From the NCBI GenBank assembly GCA_018333995.1, contig JAGXSG010000016.1, positions 1 to 64,000 on the forward strand: a DNA stretch of 64,000 bases, in the 5' to 3' direction. A program made the translations under genes and the position numbers. How positions within the stretch are numbered: position 1 is the first letter of the stretch; the number at the start of each line of letters is the position of its first letter. This document shows, in pieces, positions 26,339 to 34,408 of the stretch. The notes under the pieces are model-generated. The model was not told where the DNA came from. It ran no database searches and saw only the letters and a program-made list of their open reading frames with translations. Source of the stretch: Clostridiales bacterium (lineage in GTDB: Bacteria; Actinomycetota; Coriobacteriia; Anaerosomatales; SLCP01).

Positions 26339-27352
26339 TCATTCGACGATCCCGAGGTTGTGTCCACACGAGACGCAAACGCCCGCACGCGTCGCGCGCC
26401 TGATGATGGTGTACCCATCGCGGACGATCGCGCGCGCGCCGCACGCGGGACAGACGGTGTCCCCAACACCTGTCTCTAACACATTGCCGATGTAGATGTA
26501 GTCGAGTCCCTCCTCGGCGCCGATCTCGGCGGCGCGTCTCAACGTCTCGACCGGCGTTGGTTCGAGATGCGCGAATTCGAGACACGGGATGAACCGTGTC
26601 ACGTGCCACGGTGTGGCGGTTCCGAGCGACCGCGCCACAAACCGCGCGATTGCCCGCAACTCCGTGGCGGAGTCGTTGATCGTGGGGACGACATTCGTGA
26701 CGACCTCGACATGCATTGACCACGCCTCTTGAGCGTAAACCGCCATGTCGAGCACCGGGCCTCCCGAGGGAACCTTGCACAACGCTCGGTATGTGGCGTC
26801 TGACGCCCCCTTGATGTCAACACGCCACACATCAATATGCTGCCCGAGATAGTCAAGTCCGTCGCTCGTGATGTAACCGTTTGTGACCATCACCGTGTAC
26901 AATCCGCTGGCCTTTGCGATCCGGGCGACGTCATGGACGTACTCGGCCCAGATAACAGGTTCGTTGTAGGTGAAGGCGATGCCCGCGCAGCCGGAATTGA
27001 GCGCGCACTGGACGGCGTCATCTGGTGTTATCGCCTCGATCCGCACACCGTGCCCGGCACCCTTCTCCCTGCTGATTCGCCAGTTCTGACAGTGACCGCA
27101 CGACATCGTGCAGCCAACGCTCCCCACTGAATACACCGTCGAACCTGGGTGGTAATGGAACACGGGCTTCTTCTCGATCGGATCGACCGCGGCCGAAGAG
27201 ACGCACGCGTACGTAGTGGCGATGAGCGTGCCTCCGTCGTTCCTCCGCACGCCGCACACACCGGTACGGCCTACAGCGATCAGGCACCGGTGGGGACAGA
27301 GCAGGCAACGAACGCACGTGTCTTCCGGTCGCCAAAGATCCGCGGTACGCAC
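26339..27352 (-). CDS. amrS: AmmeMemoRadiSam-type radical SAM enzyme (AmrS-like)
   Basis: A 337-residue radical SAM protein. The SAM-cluster motif is Cys81-x3-Cys85-x2-Cys88 (GCTMSCGHCQNW). An N-terminal cysteine set (Cys13, Cys16, Cys19, Cys23, Cys33) probably holds a further metal site or cluster, and the C-terminus has CPAC...CVSC. This matches the AmrS / pyruvate formate-lyase-activase-like family of the AmmeMemoRadiSam system. Its usual partners AMMECR1 and Memo are not adjacent. The biochemical role is unknown. Its end is 16 bases before the Sec-DsbA start and it begins two bases after the hydrogenase-like sensor, so all three are probably co-transcribed. Confidence 0.92.
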   Translation of the reverse strand: MRTADLWRPEDTCVRCLLCPHRCLIAVGRTGVCGVRRNDGGTLIATTYACVSSAAVDPIEKKPVFHYHPGSTVYSVGSVGCTMSCGHCQNWRISREKGAGHGVRIEAITPDDAVQCALNSGCAGIAFTYNEPVIWAEYVHDVARIAKASGLYTVMVTNGYITSDGLDYLGQHIDVWRVDIKGASDATYRALCKVPSGGPVLDMAVYAQEAWSMHVEVVTNVVPTINDSATELRAIARFVARSLGTATPWHVTRFIPCLEFAHLEPTPVETLRRAAEIGAEEGLDYIYIGNVLETGVGDTVCPACGARAIVRDGYTIIRRATRAGVCVSCGHNLGIVE

Positions 27353-27354
27353 GG

Positions 27355-29175
27355 TCAGCGCTCCTCGTGGCCGGGAGCGAGTCTCACTCGATCGCGCCCC
27401 TGTTCCTTGGCCCGGTAGAGCGCCCTGTCAGCGTCCTCGAACAGCACTTCGTGACTCGTCATGGCCGAGTGTGCCGAAGCCAAGCCCACCGAGATGGTCA
27501 CGGGCACGATCCCAGCGGCTTCCGCGCCGGCCGGCACGCGCAACCGGGAAACCGCGATACGCAACTTCTCCGCGACCGCGTACGCCGCGGTCTTGTCGAC
27601 GCCCGGTAAAATGATCGAAAACTCGTCACCGCCGTAGCGGACAGCGATGTCCGTCTCACGCAAGACGTTCTTGATCGTGTCCGCGACAGCGCGGAGCGTC
27701 GCGTCTCCCGTCGAGTGCCCATACGTGTCGTTGATCGCCTTGAATCCGTCGAGATCGAGCATGAGAAGCGAGAGCGACGGACCGTACCGGCGGAACCGGG
27801 CGAACTCGTTCACGAGCCGCTCGGCGAAGACTCGACGGTTCCACAGCCCGGTGAGCGGGTCGACGGTAGCAGACTCGCGCAACGCTGCCACCTGGTCTTC
27901 CAAGCCGCGAACGTGCATCGGGACGCACATCCGCCACTGGGAGGCCCCGGCGAGGACCGCCGCGGCGTGCTCCACACATGTCCGATAGCCACACGCGCCA
28001 CAATCGCGAGTCTCATCCCGGCTGGAAAAACCCCCGTCCCGCAAGGCGGCATCGATAGCCGCATCGTCGAAACTTAGCAGCGGCACCGGATCGGGCGAAA
28101 ACTCCCGGCGCACCTCAACGCCCGGAAGCAGCGTGAGCACCCTGCGTGAGGGAATAGGTGCTGTCCTGTGCTGCGTCAACTCGAATGTCCGCAGTGACCG
28201 CCGGGCGTAGCTCGACAGGTGCGCACCCATCGCGGGGCCGTCAACACAGCTCTCGCAGTAGAGCATGTCCACGACGCCAGGCGTTGTCTCACCGGCCTCT
28301 ATGGCGGCCAGCAGCCGGTCGACCGTAGCAAGTCCCCTGACCGTCACCACTCCTCCGGGCACGTTGTCGCGAGCTTGCAGCAACGTCCGGGGAAAGCCGT
28401 CGGTAAGCGAGATTTCCTTCCTGGCGGCCAGCGAGCGAGCCTGACTCCCGCCGGTCACTCCTTCGGTACCCGCTATGCCGCTCACCATGCTCTTGAGCTC
28501 ATCAAAGCCGATGACCGCGTCGATGGCGCCCGCAAACGCAATATCCGCATACTCGTCTTTTCGGGCGAAGCACGGCGACACGTAGACGACAGCGAGATCG
28601 GGACCGGCGTACATCTCGCGAACAAGACGTGCCTGCGCGATGTAGGGCGGGACGATCGGCGCGAGACACCCCGCAAGCGAAGGCCGGTACTTGCGTACCC
28701 ACTCCGTGACCACGGGGCACGTGGAGCGCAGCATCGGGCGGCGCGGCAACTCCGGTTCAGCGGAGGCCCACACCGTTTCGTACTCGACAGCCACCATTTC
28801 CTCGCCGAGAAACGTGCTCTCAACCGCATGGAACCCGAGTGCGAGGCACGCTTCTTCCACGCGCTCGGGCGTCGCGGGATGCATCGCCGCGGCAAACTCC
28901 GTCGCGAGCACCACTACGACCTTCGCAGAAGAGGCGAGCAAGCTCCGCACGCGGGGAACATCGTCCCTGACACGCATGCCGCCCGATCCGCACGCACCGA
29001 CGCACGCCCCGCACCTCACGCAGCGCTCCGTGACCACACGGGGGCTTCCGTCCGCGACACGGATCGCGCGTGCGACGCATACGCGCGCGCACACCCAGCA
29101 CAACTCGCACCCTGGCGGCGGATCGATGATCGTGATGCCCGTCGGGGCGTCTACGTGTTCGTAGCGCGTATCCAC
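27355..29175 (-). CDS. Ferredoxin / [FeFe]-hydrogenase-like sensor with GGDEF output
   Basis: A 606-residue multidomain protein. Two [4Fe-4S] motifs open it (Cys23/26/29/33 and Cys52/55/58/62). A hydrogenase large-subunit-like domain (about 85-340) follows, with altered H-cluster motifs: STCP (Cys153), SPCFARKDE (Cys202) and YCESCVDG (Cys307, Cys310). Next is a four-cysteine Fe-S domain (Cys392/395/400/417), a coiled coil, and a complete GGDEF domain: GGDEF at 515-519 with I-site RETD at 506-509. It probably makes cyclic di-GMP in response to redox state or H2. Group C sensory hydrogenases usually end in a kinase or phosphatase, so GGDEF output is unusual. GTG start with GGGAG upstream. Confidence 0.9.
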   Translation of the reverse strand: MDTRYEHVDAPTGITIIDPPPGCELCWVCARVCVARAIRVADGSPRVVTERCVRCGACVGACGSGGMRVRDDVPRVRSLLASSAKVVVVLATEFAAAMHPATPERVEEACLALGFHAVESTFLGEEMVAVEYETVWASAEPELPRRPMLRSTCPVVTEWVRKYRPSLAGCLAPIVPPYIAQARLVREMYAGPDLAVVYVSPCFARKDEYADIAFAGAIDAVIGFDELKSMVSGIAGTEGVTGGSQARSLAARKEISLTDGFPRTLLQARDNVPGGVVTVRGLATVDRLLAAIEAGETTPGVVDMLYCESCVDGPAMGAHLSSYARRSLRTFELTQHRTAPIPSRRVLTLLPGVEVRREFSPDPVPLLSFDDAAIDAALRDGGFSSRDETRDCGACGYRTCVEHAAAVLAGASQWRMCVPMHVRGLEDQVAALRESATVDPLTGLWNRRVFAERLVNEFARFRRYGPSLSLLMLDLDGFKAINDTYGHSTGDATLRAVADTIKNVLRETDIAVRYGGDEFSIILPGVDKTAAYAVAEKLRIAVSRLRVPAGAEAAGIVPVTISVGLASAHSAMTSHEVLFEDADRALYRAKEQGRDRVRLAPGHEER

Positions 29176-29225
29176 TCATCTCCCGCCATCAGCGAAACAC
29201 GGCATCCCAACACATGTTCGCGAGT

Positions 29226-29795
29226 TCAGCTCTGATCCGAGCCTCTATCGCCGATGAACGCGGCGTGCTTCCTGAGCAGCGTGACGAGGGGAAGCCCGAG
29301 CCCGTAGAGCACGATCGCTTGACCGGCCCCGACACTCATCACGCCGAGCAGATATACGGCCACGAACCCGTTTGCCGCGTCGATGCCCAGAATCGGCGCC
29401 TGCTCGACGCCGAGCGCCTTGAACAACATCGGCAGATACGCCGGGACGATCAGCGCGTTTGACACCACCGGTCCCAGCAGTGCGACGGCGACACGAGCCC
29501 GGAAACGCCACGTCCACGCCGCACCGAGTGCGGTCGCACACGACCCTAACACGACATCGAAGAGCGCAGCGGCGCCCAGCTGAGGAAGGAGGGTCGCGTT
29601 CGCAAGCGCGGTGCCAGCGGCCAGGCCTGGGATTGCCGCCGGCGTGAACACGGCGACCGCGGTGATCGCCTCACTCAATCGCAGCTGGATCGGACCCCAT
29701 CCAAGCTGTGCGGGCATCTGCAGTACGGCGACCGTAACGGCAGTGTGTACGGCGGCGATCACGCCCGCCTGCGCTATGTGGCGTGGCCTGCTCAC
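29226..29795 (-). CDS. queT: QueT-family queuosine-precursor transporter (ECF S-component)
   Basis: A 189-residue membrane protein with about six helices and the QueT-like motif WGPIQLRLSEAITAVAVFTPAAIPGL near residue 33. It would bind preQ1/queuine precursors and work with a shared ECF module, whose T and A genes are not nearby. The start overlaps the histidine kinase stop by four bases. No preQ1 riboswitch can lie upstream, because the gene is directly coupled to the kinase. Confidence 0.85.
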   Translation of the reverse strand: MSRPRHIAQAGVIAAVHTAVTVAVLQMPAQLGWGPIQLRLSEAITAVAVFTPAAIPGLAAGTALANATLLPQLGAAALFDVVLGSCATALGAAWTWRFRARVAVALLGPVVSNALIVPAYLPMLFKALGVEQAPILGIDAANGFVAVYLLGVMSVGAGQAIVLYGLGLPLVTLLRKHAAFIGDRGSDQS

Positions 29796-31297
29796 CCTGG
29801 GCCTCGCGTGTCATCATCGGGAGGAAAGTCGGGCACAACGATCGTGAACGTCGAGCCTTCGCCCTCGACGCTCTCCACCGAGATCGTCCCTCCGAGAGAC
29901 TCAATCGCCGCCTTCGCGATCGGCAGACCGAGACCGAATCCTCCCGTGCTCTTCGAGCGTGACACATCCGAGCGGTAGAACCGTTCAAAGACGTTGGGCA
30001 GTTCGTCCGCTGATATGCCAATACCCGTATCGCTCACTCGCGCGACCACGAAGCCCTCTTCCGCCCAGCAATCCAAGGTGACTGTCCCGCCCTCGGGAGT
30101 GTACTTGAAAGCGTTGTCCACCAGAACGGAAAGCGCGTCTTCAAAGCGTGACGGCTCTGCGAGAATCGGCAACTCGACTTCGGGCGGACCTTCGTAGTGC
30201 ACGCCCTTGTCCTGATAGCGGGTTATGGCGCCGGCCATGACCTCACGGGCGACCTGCACCACGTCGAAGGATGTTATTGCGAAATCCGTGACCTGTTCAC
30301 TTCTAACGAGCGAAAGGAGATCGCCACACAATCTCGCCATCCGGCGTGACTCGCGATCGATGGCCTCGACCGCCTCGTCCCTGACATCCGCATCATCAGC
30401 GCTCCACGCCCGCAGGATGTTGGTGTAGCCCCTGATACCCGCCACCGGAGTCGCGAGCTCATGGGAGGCGTCGGCCACAAAGCGCGTCTGCGTCGCGGCC
30501 CGGTACCGCAAGCGCGCAATTAGGGCATTTAGCGCATTCCCGAGCTCCACCATTTCTCGGGGACCCACTACCGGCAGTTCGACATCGAGGCGGCCTGAGT
30601 CGATCGACTCCGCGGCAAGTCGCAACTCTTCGATCAGTCTTAGCACCCATCCGATGCCCATCTGGATCATGAGCACCATCATCACCATGCCAGCGATTCC
30701 GAGAGCCGCAATCGGAAGTGCGACTGTGTTGATGACGGATTCCTCGGCCCATGGGAGGTACGTGACATCCATGACGCCGCGCGAGCCATCGGGAAGGTAG
30801 AGGGGGGCGTGGACAGTATGCACCGCGATCCGCGCATCGCCTATCAGGACGCCGAGAGCCGAACCCTCCCGCGCTACGGACTCCGTTTGCTGGCCGAGGT
30901 GCCTCGATTGACGGCGCCTTATGTCATCGGCGGTGACAGCTCGGTCTCCACTCGACCATAGCAGTGACAGGTTCGCGTCGTAGAGCGCTACCTCTATCTC
31001 GTCCCCACGGCCCTCGTCGAGCAACTCTGAAAGGCCGCTCAACAAGCGGCGGGTCGCCTCGCGCTGGAGTGCCTCGCCCTCCAACCCCTCGGCGGCAGCG
31101 TCGATCTGCGCCTCGGCGGCCATGGCACTCACCGCGCCTGTCATCACCGCGGCGTTCTTTGCCGCCGCTTCGCGCGCCACCGCTGTCAACGCATCACCAA
31201 GCACCGCGAACGTCGCAAGGAGCAACCCGCCAACGATGAACACCGCGACTATGGTCGACACCAGCAAGAACCATACGCGTAGCGACGACCGTCTCAT
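29792..31297 (-). CDS. Membrane sensor histidine kinase (EnvZ/PhoR-like)
   Basis: A 501-residue kinase with an N-terminal helix (8-30), an extracytoplasmic sensor of about 160 residues, a second helix (about 190-220), HAMP, HisKA with phospho-acceptor His279 (DASHELATPVAGIRG), and HATPase with N-box DNAFKYTPEGG and G-boxes DTGIGIS and GFGLGLPIAKA. Its partner regulator lies one base upstream. The signal is unknown; the sensor lacks obvious cysteine or haem motifs. Confidence 0.96.
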   Translation of the reverse strand: MRRSSLRVWFLLVSTIVAVFIVGGLLLATFAVLGDALTAVAREAAAKNAAVMTGAVSAMAAEAQIDAAAEGLEGEALQREATRRLLSGLSELLDEGRGDEIEVALYDANLSLLWSSGDRAVTADDIRRRQSRHLGQQTESVAREGSALGVLIGDARIAVHTVHAPLYLPDGSRGVMDVTYLPWAEESVINTVALPIAALGIAGMVMMVLMIQMGIGWVLRLIEELRLAAESIDSGRLDVELPVVGPREMVELGNALNALIARLRYRAATQTRFVADASHELATPVAGIRGYTNILRAWSADDADVRDEAVEAIDRESRRMARLCGDLLSLVRSEQVTDFAITSFDVVQVAREVMAGAITRYQDKGVHYEGPPEVELPILAEPSRFEDALSVLVDNAFKYTPEGGTVTLDCWAEEGFVVARVSDTGIGISADELPNVFERFYRSDVSRSKSTGGFGLGLPIAKAAIESLGGTISVESVEGEGSTFTIVVPDFPPDDDTRGPG

Positions 31298-31999
31298 CTA
31301 TCCCCTTGCGAAGAAGTACCCGACGCCCCTGATCGTTTGGATGATGGAGTTTTGTTCATCACCGATCTTGTTGCGCAGGTGACAAACGAAAACCTCGATC
31401 ACGTTGCTGTCCGTGCTCCTCTGTGCGCCCCAGACCGAATCGAGGATCTCGTCGCGCGTCACCACGCGCCCCGCATTGGTGACAAGAAAGGCGAGCAAAT
31501 CGAACTCTCGTGCAGTGAGCTCTATCGGTTCCCCGTTGAGCGTCGCCCTCCGTGATGCGGCATCGACTTCGACCCCCGACGCTCTCACCGCTGAGCCAAC
31601 ACGCCCTTGCTCGGTGCGTTTCAGCAACGCCCTCACGCGCGAGAGCAGCTCCGGAATCTCGAAGGGCTTGCGAAGGTAGTCGTCGGCGCCTGAATTAAAT
31701 CCGGAAACGACGTCTTCGGTCTCAGCCCGTGCGGTGAGCATCAGTATGGGCACCTCGATGCCAAGCGATCTGACCGTCTCGGCCACTTCGATGCCATCCA
31801 TGCCTGGCAGCATCAGGTCGAGGATGATGAGGTCGGGGGTGTCCTGCTCGATGATATCGAGCGCCTCAAGGCCGTCGTCGACCTTATGAACCCGGTAGCC
31901 TGCGTGCATGAGCTCGAGTTCAACGAACCGGGCGATCGTCCGATCGTCTTCCACCACGAGGATCTTCTCGTCCCCTGCGCGTTCTCCTTGCTGGTACAT
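31298..31999 (-). CDS. OmpR-family response regulator
   Basis: A 233-residue regulator: receiver with Asp18/Asp19 and phospho-acceptor Asp61 (LDLMLPGMDG), Lys110 region (YLRKPFE), then a winged-helix DNA-binding domain (about 135-233, LTAREFDLLAFLVTNAGRVVTRDEIL). Partner of the kinase immediately downstream. The ATG at 31999 is the only reasonable start; it leaves an N-terminal extension of ten residues before the first beta strand. A 44-base gap separates it from asd. Confidence 0.96.
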   Translation of the reverse strand: MYQQGERAGDEKILVVEDDRTIARFVELELMHAGYRVHKVDDGLEALDIIEQDTPDLIILDLMLPGMDGIEVAETVRSLGIEVPILMLTARAETEDVVSGFNSGADDYLRKPFEIPELLSRVRALLKRTEQGRVGSAVRASGVEVDAASRRATLNGEPIELTAREFDLLAFLVTNAGRVVTRDEILDSVWGAQRSTDSNVIEVFVCHLRNKIGDEQNSIIQTIRGVGYFFARG

Positions 32000-32043
32000 A
32001 CTCGGTGCCCACCCCCACTGTCTCGGTCGTCCGTGTCCTATCC

Positions 32044-33066
32044 CTATCGCTTCACAAGCTCCTCTGCGATCTGGACCGCGTTGAGCGCCGCGCCCTTGCG
32101 CAACTGGTCGGCGACGATCCACATCGCGATACCGTGCTCCACACTGTTGTCCCGGCGTATTCTGCCGAGGAAGACTTCGTCTGTTCCCTCAAGGTCCGCA
32201 GGCATCGGGTACGCTGATGACCCTTGGCCGTCAACAACGGTGATCCCAGGAGCGCTGGCGAGCGCCCGCACGGCCTGGTCAACACTGATCGCGCTGGCGA
32301 ACTCGACCGACACGGCCTCAGAGTGACAGCGCAAAACGGGAACCCTCACGCATGTCGCCATCACGTTGATCTCGGGGGCGTGCATGATCTTCCTCGTCTC
32401 GACCGCCATCTTCCACTCCTCTTTGGTGGTGCCGTCGTCGAGGAAGACGTCTATCTGGGGGATGCAGTTGAAGGCGATCCTGTGCGCAAACTGCTCGGGC
32501 ACGACTTCCTTGCCATCAAGGAACGCCTCCGTTTGTTCGTGAAGCTCTCGCATCGCGGCCGCCCCGGCACCAGACGCCGCCTGGTACGTGGATACCACAA
32601 CTCTCTTGATTGGGGCGAGCGCGTGAAGCGGGGCGAGAGCCACTACCATCTGGATGGTCGAGCAGTTGGGATTCGCTACGATCCCTGAGTGCCACGCGAC
32701 GTCCTCGCCGTTTACCTCGGGAACAACGAGCGGCACACCTTCATCCATGCGAAACGCCGAGGAGTTGTCGATCATCACACAGCCCGCGCCCACAACCGCG
32801 TCGCGAAAGCGTCTCGACACCGCCGCGCCCGCACTGAAAAGCGCGATGTGCACACCTTCAAACGATCGTGCAGTGAGCTCCTCGACGACGAACTCTTCGC
32901 CGGCGAACGGCACCGTCGAACCCGCACTCCTGCTCGAGGCGAGCGCGATGACCTTGGCGGCAGGGAACTCCCTCTGCTCGAGAACGGCGAGCATCTCGCG
33001 CCCGACGGCACCCGTGACGCCGGCTACAGCCACTACGGGGCGTGCGGGGAGCGGCGGCCACGCCAT
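32044..33066 (-). CDS. asd: Aspartate-semialdehyde dehydrogenase
   Basis: A 340-residue NADP-dependent enzyme converting aspartyl phosphate to aspartate semialdehyde for lysine, methionine and threonine synthesis. Motifs are the N-terminal GVTGAVGREML, the active-site NPNCSTIQM (catalytic Cys), and RIAFNCIPQ/RVPVLRCHSEAV. The ATG at 33066 shares bases with the lysC stop (TGATG), and GGCGGTGAG upstream is its binding site. A GTG at 33084 within lysC is the alternative. Confidence 0.97.
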   Translation of the reverse strand: MAWPPLPARPVVAVAGVTGAVGREMLAVLEQREFPAAKVIALASSRSAGSTVPFAGEEFVVEELTARSFEGVHIALFSAGAAVSRRFRDAVVGAGCVMIDNSSAFRMDEGVPLVVPEVNGEDVAWHSGIVANPNCSTIQMVVALAPLHALAPIKRVVVSTYQAASGAGAAAMRELHEQTEAFLDGKEVVPEQFAHRIAFNCIPQIDVFLDDGTTKEEWKMAVETRKIMHAPEINVMATCVRVPVLRCHSEAVSVEFASAISVDQAVRALASAPGITVVDGQGSSAYPMPADLEGTDEVFLGRIRRDNSVEHGIAMWIVADQLRKGAALNAVQIAEELVKR

Positions 33067-34325
33067 CAACTCACCGCCCTGCACGCGGGAGAGGTTTCAA
33101 CAGATATCTCGGCCGCGTCGAGCCCGAAGCTCGAATGGAGGGCTCGAACCGCCGTTTCGACTTCATCTGCGGAGATGACGCAGGAAACCCTGATCGATGA
33201 CGTCGAGATCATGTCGAGGTTGACACCCGCATCCGCGAGCGCCTTGAACATCTGAGCGGCGACACCCGGATGCGTTTTCATTCCAGCTCCAACAAGGGAC
33301 ACCTTCGCGATCGACTCATCCACGCTCCACGTGCGCGCATCGAGCTCCTCGACGACTTCACTCGTCGCCCGGCGGGCCCGCGCGAGATCGTCTTTGGGCG
33401 TGGTGAACGATATGTCTGTCGTGCCGCTCTCAGAGACGTTTTGAATGATCATATCGACGTTCACGTTGGCCTCGGCAAGCCTGCCAAAGACAATCGCCGC
33501 CACCCCGGGCCGGTCCGCCACATCCCGGATGGTGATCTTCGCCTCAGAGGTGTCGTGCGTGACACCAGAGATTATCGCTTGCTCCATCGTATCGTCGGCC
33601 TCCTTGACGATCGTGCCCGGCGCGTCGTTGAAACTCGAGCGGGAGTGGATCACTACACCGTGGTTGCGCGCGAACTCGACAGCGCGAAGCTGGAGTACGC
33701 GAGCCCCCGTTGCCGCCATCTCGAGCATCTCCTCGTAAGAAATGGTGTCGAGCTTGCGCGCCAGCGGCACGACTCGCGGGTCTGCCGTGTAGACGCCGTC
33801 GACGTCACTGTAGATGTCGCAGACATCGGCTCTCAGCCCGGCGGCGATCGCGACAGCCGTTGTGTCCGAGCCGCCCCTGCCGAGCGTCGTGATCTGGCCA
33901 TCGTCAGTCACGCCCTGGAACCCCGCGATGATCACGATGTGGCCGGTAGCGAGCGCAGCGCGAACCCGCTCCGCCCTGACCTCGCGAATCTTAGCTTTGG
34001 TATGACCGGAATCGGTCACGATACCCACTTGCGGACCGGTGAACGAGACCGCTTCGTGCCCGAGAGAGTGAATCGCCATGGCAAGCAGCGCGATCGTCAC
34101 CTGTTCACCCGTGGCGAGCAGCATGTCCATCTCGCGCTCCGGAGGGTGAGGCGATACGCGCGCCGCGAGTTCGGCGAGTTCGTCAGTCACATCACCCATC
34201 GCCGAGACAACCGCCACGACCTGATCGCCAGCGCACTTCCTGTCTACCAGTCGACGCGCGACGCCAAGAATCCGCTCCGTGTTAGCGACTGAGGTGCCTC
34301 CGAACTTGGTCACAACCAGCGCCAC
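33066..34325 (-). CDS. lysC: Aspartate kinase (aspartokinase)
   Basis: A 419-residue enzyme that phosphorylates aspartate, the first step of the aspartate family. The kinase domain begins ALVVTKFGGTSVANTERI and contains GRGGSDTTAVAIAAGL; two C-terminal ACT domains (about 265-400) give feedback control by lysine/threonine. The GTG at 34325 follows AAGGAG by about eight bases. An internal start for a separate beta subunit, known in some Actinomycetota, is possible near residue 250 but I cannot confirm it. Confidence 0.97.
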   Translation of the reverse strand: MALVVTKFGGTSVANTERILGVARRLVDRKCAGDQVVAVVSAMGDVTDELAELAARVSPHPPEREMDMLLATGEQVTIALLAMAIHSLGHEAVSFTGPQVGIVTDSGHTKAKIREVRAERVRAALATGHIVIIAGFQGVTDDGQITTLGRGGSDTTAVAIAAGLRADVCDIYSDVDGVYTADPRVVPLARKLDTISYEEMLEMAATGARVLQLRAVEFARNHGVVIHSRSSFNDAPGTIVKEADDTMEQAIISGVTHDTSEAKITIRDVADRPGVAAIVFGRLAEANVNVDMIIQNVSESGTTDISFTTPKDDLARARRATSEVVEELDARTWSVDESIAKVSLVGAGMKTHPGVAAQMFKALADAGVNLDMISTSSIRVSCVISADEVETAVRALHSSFGLDAAEISVETSPACRAVS

Positions 34326-34379
34326 TGATCTCCTTCACTCGAAAATCCCTGGAATCATCCCGATGGACTCCCACCATGT

Positions 34380-34385
34380 AGTGTA
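34380..34385 (-). promoter_or_regulatory. -10 element, lysC-asd promoter
   Basis: In the 83-base gap before lysC the minus strand reads TG-A-TACACT, an extended -10. It would give a transcript with a 5' leader of about 48 bases carrying an AAGGAG site. The leader is too short for a lysine riboswitch. Confidence 0.5.
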
Positions 34386-34408
34386 TCATCGGCCGCCGAC
34401 ACCCGGAC

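Noticed and set aside
34326-34408. Lysine riboswitch before lysC
   Set aside because: The leader is only about 48 bases after the -10, far too short for the lysine aptamer.
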